Positions 59,801 through 64,000 of a DNA stretch of 64,000 bases are shown one piece after another (positions within the stretch are counted from its first letter, which is position 1; the number at the start of each line of letters is the position of its first letter). The DNA is taken from NCBI RefSeq assembly GCF_901709675.1, contig NC_051108.1, positions 2,480,001 through 2,544,000 on the forward strand, written 5' to 3'. This DNA is from Syngnathus acus (Eukaryota > Chordata > Actinopteri > Syngnathiformes > Syngnathidae). Under the pieces are notes generated by a model, which worked only from the letters and a program-made list of their open reading frames with translations, did no database searches and was not told the DNA's origin. A program made the position numbers and the translations under genes.

Positions 59801-62800
59801 AACAATTTTAATAGGACCAACAGAATATTATCATGGATTTTGAGTATTTTTAAATGAATTTTATAAATTTAAATTATTTTTTTCGTTCTGCTGTCAGGTG
59901 GCTAGTATTCAGTGATCCGGGGTTCCAGGGAATGCTGGCTGTTCTCGAACCCGGCGTGTACCCTTTCCCTGAGACCTGGGGCTTCCCGTCGCCGTTTGTG
60001 GGATCTCTCAAACCCCTCAAAATGGTTTGCAGCATTTTCAAGTCATCATTTTGCATCACGAGTAGCTTCATAGATTTGGATTAATAATAGACAAAAAAAT
60101 ATCAATGACGCGTTGTTCATGGAATTTCTTTTTTCAGGGTGGTTTCAAAGTGGAGAACCCAAATGAAGTTAAGGTAAGGTAGCTAAATCCAAAATAGTGT
60201 TTGCTCTTACATATCCCACGGGTGTCCAAATGCTTCTCATTTACTTAGCCTACCTTTGTCAACTTTGCTGAAAAGATCATCCTTGTCGTTTTTTCCAGGC
60301 CTTGGTGTACGAGGAGCCTGGACTCCAAGGATCCTATTTGGAAATCGACAGTGATGTTTTCAGCTTTTGCGACGGCGAAGGAACCGAAACAAACGTTGAT
60401 ACTCACAAGCTGAAGTCTGTGGGCTCTTTGAAGATAATTGGAGGATTGTGAGTTTTTGGTCTTTAGGTGATATTTTGCTCACCGTGGTTTCATTATCTTC
60501 AGGCATCAAGCCCAAAACCTGTGGCAAATATGATTTTTCAGATGGGTCGGCTATAGCGAGGAAGCGTTTGAAGGGCAGCAGTACGTGCTGGAGGAAGGAG
60601 AGTACCTGGATTGTAGCGACTGGGGAGACTCGGAGCGGATTCTGTCACTGCGACCCATCCTGTCTGTGAGTAACTTAAATTGATTTTGATTCAGTTCCTA
60701 CTTTGGGTTGAAATGTGTCGAACAGGAAACGGAACAAGTTAAAGTGATTGAGGGGAATAAAAACCAAATCTCCGTCACAGGATTTCATGTCACCGCACCT
60801 CAAAATGTTCAGCAATCGAGATTTCAGCGAGCGGGGGGTCAACATCGACCTGATCGTGCCGGTCACCAACATGGACGACACGGGTTACGGCAACAAGACG
60901 CAGTCTGTCGATGTCCTCAGCGGCATGTAAGTAGACTTTTGCGATGACATGGGCAATTCTGTGAATGAGGTCAGCACAATTACACATTCGTAGTCCAAGA
61001 TACAAAGTACACACTTGCGTTTGAACTTAGCAGCAAATTCTTGTCACACTTTGCAAGGACAGAGCAGGTGTGTGAGGCGCATTATGGGTGCCGCACCCAA
61101 GCACATGTCAACACAAGTCGTTTCCAGTCTGCCACACCTCAACTTCCTGTCTAGTTGAAGTTGCTGTTACACTCACCTCTTGAATAAAGATAACATGGAA
61201 GAGGAGCGGGTTGTCCATGTCGTGGATGCTGTTCAACCTGCAATTCCAAAAATAATCAGTTATTCATGATGGGGAGATATTTCTTTTCAGATGACATTAA
61301 CTGTAATTTAGGACAGATGTGAATGGCAAAGTGGAAAATCTCGTTTCTGAGCTATGATCGGATTGCGCAACAAACGCGTAGGAAAATATGCAGTGGGCAT
61401 TCTGATCATGCAAGGGTAATTACTGCCGGCCCAGTGAGAGTAAACATGAAATAAATGTAGAACATTAAGTTCGGTTGGAGAGAGGAGAGCTGTCACGACA
61501 CTTTACTCTTGCATGAATAGCGTGTCTTTGGGTCGCGCAGGCACGCCCTTGTCATACCGCACTTATTTGTCGTGCCTGTGCCAGACTAGTCTTGTATGCT
61601 AGCGAGCAGAAAACCCTCGAAAAGTAAACAAAGCCCTTGGTTGAGGCAAAAGCAAAATTCAATGAGTCATTCCTAAACAATACACTCCGGATGTTTGTTA
61701 AGAGGAGACAGACACAGGGGAGGTTGCTGCTACCTTCAACCAGACACATTTGAGTTCAGAGATGTTGCGGTTACTTTTACGCTTTACTTTTGCCATTAGA
61801 ATCAAGTCAAATTAATTATGGTTACTAAGCAAAGATATTCCTGGCGTTATTGCTTTGGTTTGCATTAGTTCTTTGTTGTGTAAAAGGACCAAAACATGTT
61901 ATTTTAGTCATATTATCTGAAATGAGCAGCCATTTAATAGGAATTTGACAATCACTTACATTACAGCCATAGTGTGACTGTGTTGGATTTATTTTTTGAT
62001 TCTTGAAGGAATTGAAGCAAATATGTAAGGAAATTCAGTCAAATGACCCTCCAGCGGCAACATATTGCGCATAAACAGTTTCTCTGCTTTCAGAATGAAA
62101 GTTTTAATTTCTTTTCTAGCTGGGTCGTGTTTGAAGAGCCTGGTTTTTGTGGGGAGTCTTACGTCCTGGAAAAAGGCTTATACGGAAACCCAGAGGACTG
62201 GGGGGCTCTCCAAGACCGGATTGCCTCCGTAATGCCTGTCGTGCTGGTAAGGCAGTAATTTTTTGTACTTTTTCTTAATTAAGAGAGCAGCTGACGTATT
62301 TTTACTGTTTTTTTGGTGTTGTCGTTTTGTACAAGTATCATTTCGTTCGACATTTCAGTAACGCTCAGTCGTTGTCAGTCAAAACGGAGCAATATTAAAT
62401 ACATTTTTGCTTCACAGTCTATTAGTTTATAGGACGCTTAACTCTGCGTCAAACAAACATCTTATTTTCAAAAGTGTCATTTTTTTTACCGTTTTTGTTG
62501 TCGACGTTGGTATTTGGACGTCACTTCGTAATGGACTTTTGAAAAGACCGCGTCGGTTTGCGCGGTAGCTTAATTGATGACGCGTGGAGAAACCACTTCC
62601 GGGTTCATGGTGCGTTTAAAGACTTCGCTTGTCGCGTAAATTCCACAACGACCGTTTGCTTCAATGACGTTGACATTCAGTGCATGTGACCTGTCACGTT
62701 GCTGCTGCTTGTCCTCATTTAACATGGGGAAGTGACACATTTTAATATTGTTGATTCTCTTGGGAAGCATGTGACACAGAAAAATCCAGAACAAATAAAA

Positions 62801-63856
62801 TGCCTATTAAATGAGGAAAATACATGTCAGATGCTCTCGATGACTCATTGTGGGGGGTTTTCTTCTCCCAAACACATGATGAGTCTCCACCGCTTTTTAG
62901 AGGAACAAGAAAAAGTGACTGTATATGACTAACAATGTAGTGAAAAAAAAGCTAAATAAGTCTTTTTCTATTTCAGGATGATTTTGAAAATATGGCAAAG
63001 TTCAAAGTAAGTGATACATGTTTATCTATGGGAGAAACTCAAGAGGGACTCACAGGCGTGTCGTAATGCGTCACGTGCTGCGTGTCCTCAGGTGCAGCTT
63101 TTCTCCGAGCCAGATTTTCAAGGGAGCGTCCTCACTTTGGAGGACAGCGTGGCTACCTTGGAGGAAGGTTTCTCTGTGGCTTCCTGCAAGGTCCTGGTGG
63201 GCAGGTGTGCATTTTAAAATGTAGACTTCACTATACTCCTTAGCATGGGTCATTTGATTTGATTTTCATGTTTCTTAGCTGGCTGGGGTTTGAAGGCCAG
63301 AACTTCAGTGGCAGGATGTATCTCCTGGAGGAGGGGAACTACCAAGACGTGAGAGCGATGGGTTGCATCAACGCAAGTTCCACCATCCTCTCATTCCAGA
63401 CTGTGGGCTTTGTAAGTTGATAGATGCTCACACGCCGGACTGCGAAATCCAAATGCTGTTTTGTACAGCCATGTATAAAAAGTAACATTAAACTGATACT
63501 TTCCAAACCTACACATTCAAGTAAAAAGTAGTGGCAAACATTTTGTAGCTGTGGCATTAACTGAGCCACACATGTTCTACTACAACTACAAAAAAAACAA
63601 AGGTCTAAGTGTTGTCTGTTTCCATGGTAACTTTACAAAAATCTCCATTTGGCTTTGCATGGCCCGCAGTGCTCTACCCACAGTTTTTTTTTTAACCCTC
63701 CTCTCCCACTTGGCAGGAATTCTCTCAGCCCTCCATCATCCTCTTTGAGCGTTGCGGTCTCCGCGGAAAGCGGGTGGTGCTGACTGATGCCTGTGTCAAT
63801 CTTCAGCTGGCTGAGGGCTGCACCCGGGTCCAGTCGATGCTGGTGGAGGGGGGCAT
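50820..63856 (+). CDS. crybg1: Beta/gamma-crystallin domain-containing protein 1 (AIM1), 3' end beyond window
   Basis: CRYBG1/AIM1 is a large cytosolic, actin-associated protein. Exons: 50820-50822, 52475-53835, 54137-57152, 57247-57405, 57970-58008, 58329-58447, 58857-58995, 59201-59340, 59898-60024, 60138-60173, 60299-60447, 60542-60665, 60781-60926, 62120-62246, 62977-63006, 63092-63204, 63279-63411 and 63717-63856. All borders are GT-AG and frames join without a break, about 2,033 codons so far. Residues 1-1526 are mostly low-complexity and polar, with LGRIGSWLSPWKG near the start, a poly-Ala run, and a conserved FAMPAIKEDHFEKTFDPEEF block near the end of exon 3. Exons 6-9, 11-14 and 16-18 each encode one crystallin motif (F/Y-x4-F/Y-x-G, e.g. 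LYEKPDFQG, VFEEPGFCG). Exons 10 and 15 are short linkers. Motif 12 and the ricin-type lectin end should follow. The start codon alone in exon 1 is inferred. CRYBG3 is less likely given the SIM1-side neighbours. Confidence 0.93.
50823..52474 (+). other. crybg1: crybg1 intron 1
   Basis: This 1.65-kb intron separates the start codon from the rest of the gene. It contains an antisense open frame of 180 codons (52293-51751) that resembles no protein I know; one frame of this length is expected by chance in 64 kb, so I do not call it a gene. Otherwise I see only AT-rich sequence. Confidence 0.6.
59360..59380. repeat. Poly-C tract in crybg1 intron 8
   Basis: A run of 21 C starts 20 bases after the donor site of exon 8. 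On the transcript it is C-rich; the other strand is quadruplex-prone. Such runs are often mis-sized in assemblies. Confidence 0.9.
60927..62119 (+). other. crybg1: crybg1 intron 13
   Basis: A 1.19-kb intron inside the crystallin-motif region, between motifs 7 and 8. I see no additional exon, repeat or regulatory motif that stands out. Confidence 0.6.
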
Positions 63857-64000
63857 GTGAGTACAATCATCACAACGTGTAAAGCTGTCACTTAAAAACC
63901 CTTCAGGAGAAATTATATTCAACACACAATATGTTTTCTTAAAATGAAACCCAGCGGAAGCAAATGCACTGAAAACAGCAGGGGCTCCTAAACGGAACCC

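Overview
This window is vertebrate nuclear DNA, most likely from a ray-finned (probably percomorph) fish. The genes are split by short GT-AG introns, intergenic DNA is rich in CA microsatellites and homopolymer runs, and there is a teleost-type tRNA-derived SINE plus decayed non-LTR retrotransposon pieces. The proteins are close to human SIM1, RIPPLY2, MRAP2 and CRYBG1, but the distances between them are very short. No operons, phage, CRISPR arrays or other prokaryotic features are present. Species cannot be named from the sequence.

Layout. Bases 1 to about 24.3 kb are a gene desert upstream of sim1. It holds a tRNA-SINE with intact target-site duplications (10.4-10.8 kb), a reverse-transcriptase fossil (14.1-14.3 kb), a 76-unit CA repeat (20.6 kb) and a cluster of homeodomain-type TAATTA sites (21.4-21.6 kb). 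sim1 (+ strand) has a CpG-rich promoter near 24.3-24.6 kb, a uORF-loaded leader exon at 25.33-25.60 kb and eleven coding exons from 25,597 to 32,078. From 33.5 to 44.8 kb no gene is visible; a duplicated RFX X-box segment lies at 37.8-38.0 kb. ripply2 (- strand, three exons) occupies 45,588-44,998, with a T-box inverted repeat just upstream. mrap2 (+, three coding exons) occupies 48,639-49,600. crybg1/aim1 (+) starts at 50,820 and runs off the right edge; eighteen coding exons are visible, covering about 2,033 codons and the first eleven beta/gamma-crystallin motifs.

How the genes relate. sim1 (a bHLH-PAS factor needed for paraventricular hypothalamic neurons) and mrap2 (accessory protein of melanocortin receptors, including MC4R) act in the same appetite and energy-balance circuit, and here they lie about 17 kb apart. 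In human they are on the same chromosome arm but megabases apart. ripply2 is a somite-segmentation co-repressor adaptor, and crybg1 is a large cytoskeleton-associated crystallin-fold protein. CTCF-like motifs sit at nearly every gene boundary (2.4, 9.2, 13.4, 33.5, 43.2, 46.6, 48.3 and 50.4 kb), suggesting, but not proving, that the compact cluster is divided into insulated regulatory units.

All exon models were built by hand from splice signals, reading-frame continuity and remembered family sequences. No alignment or database search was run.
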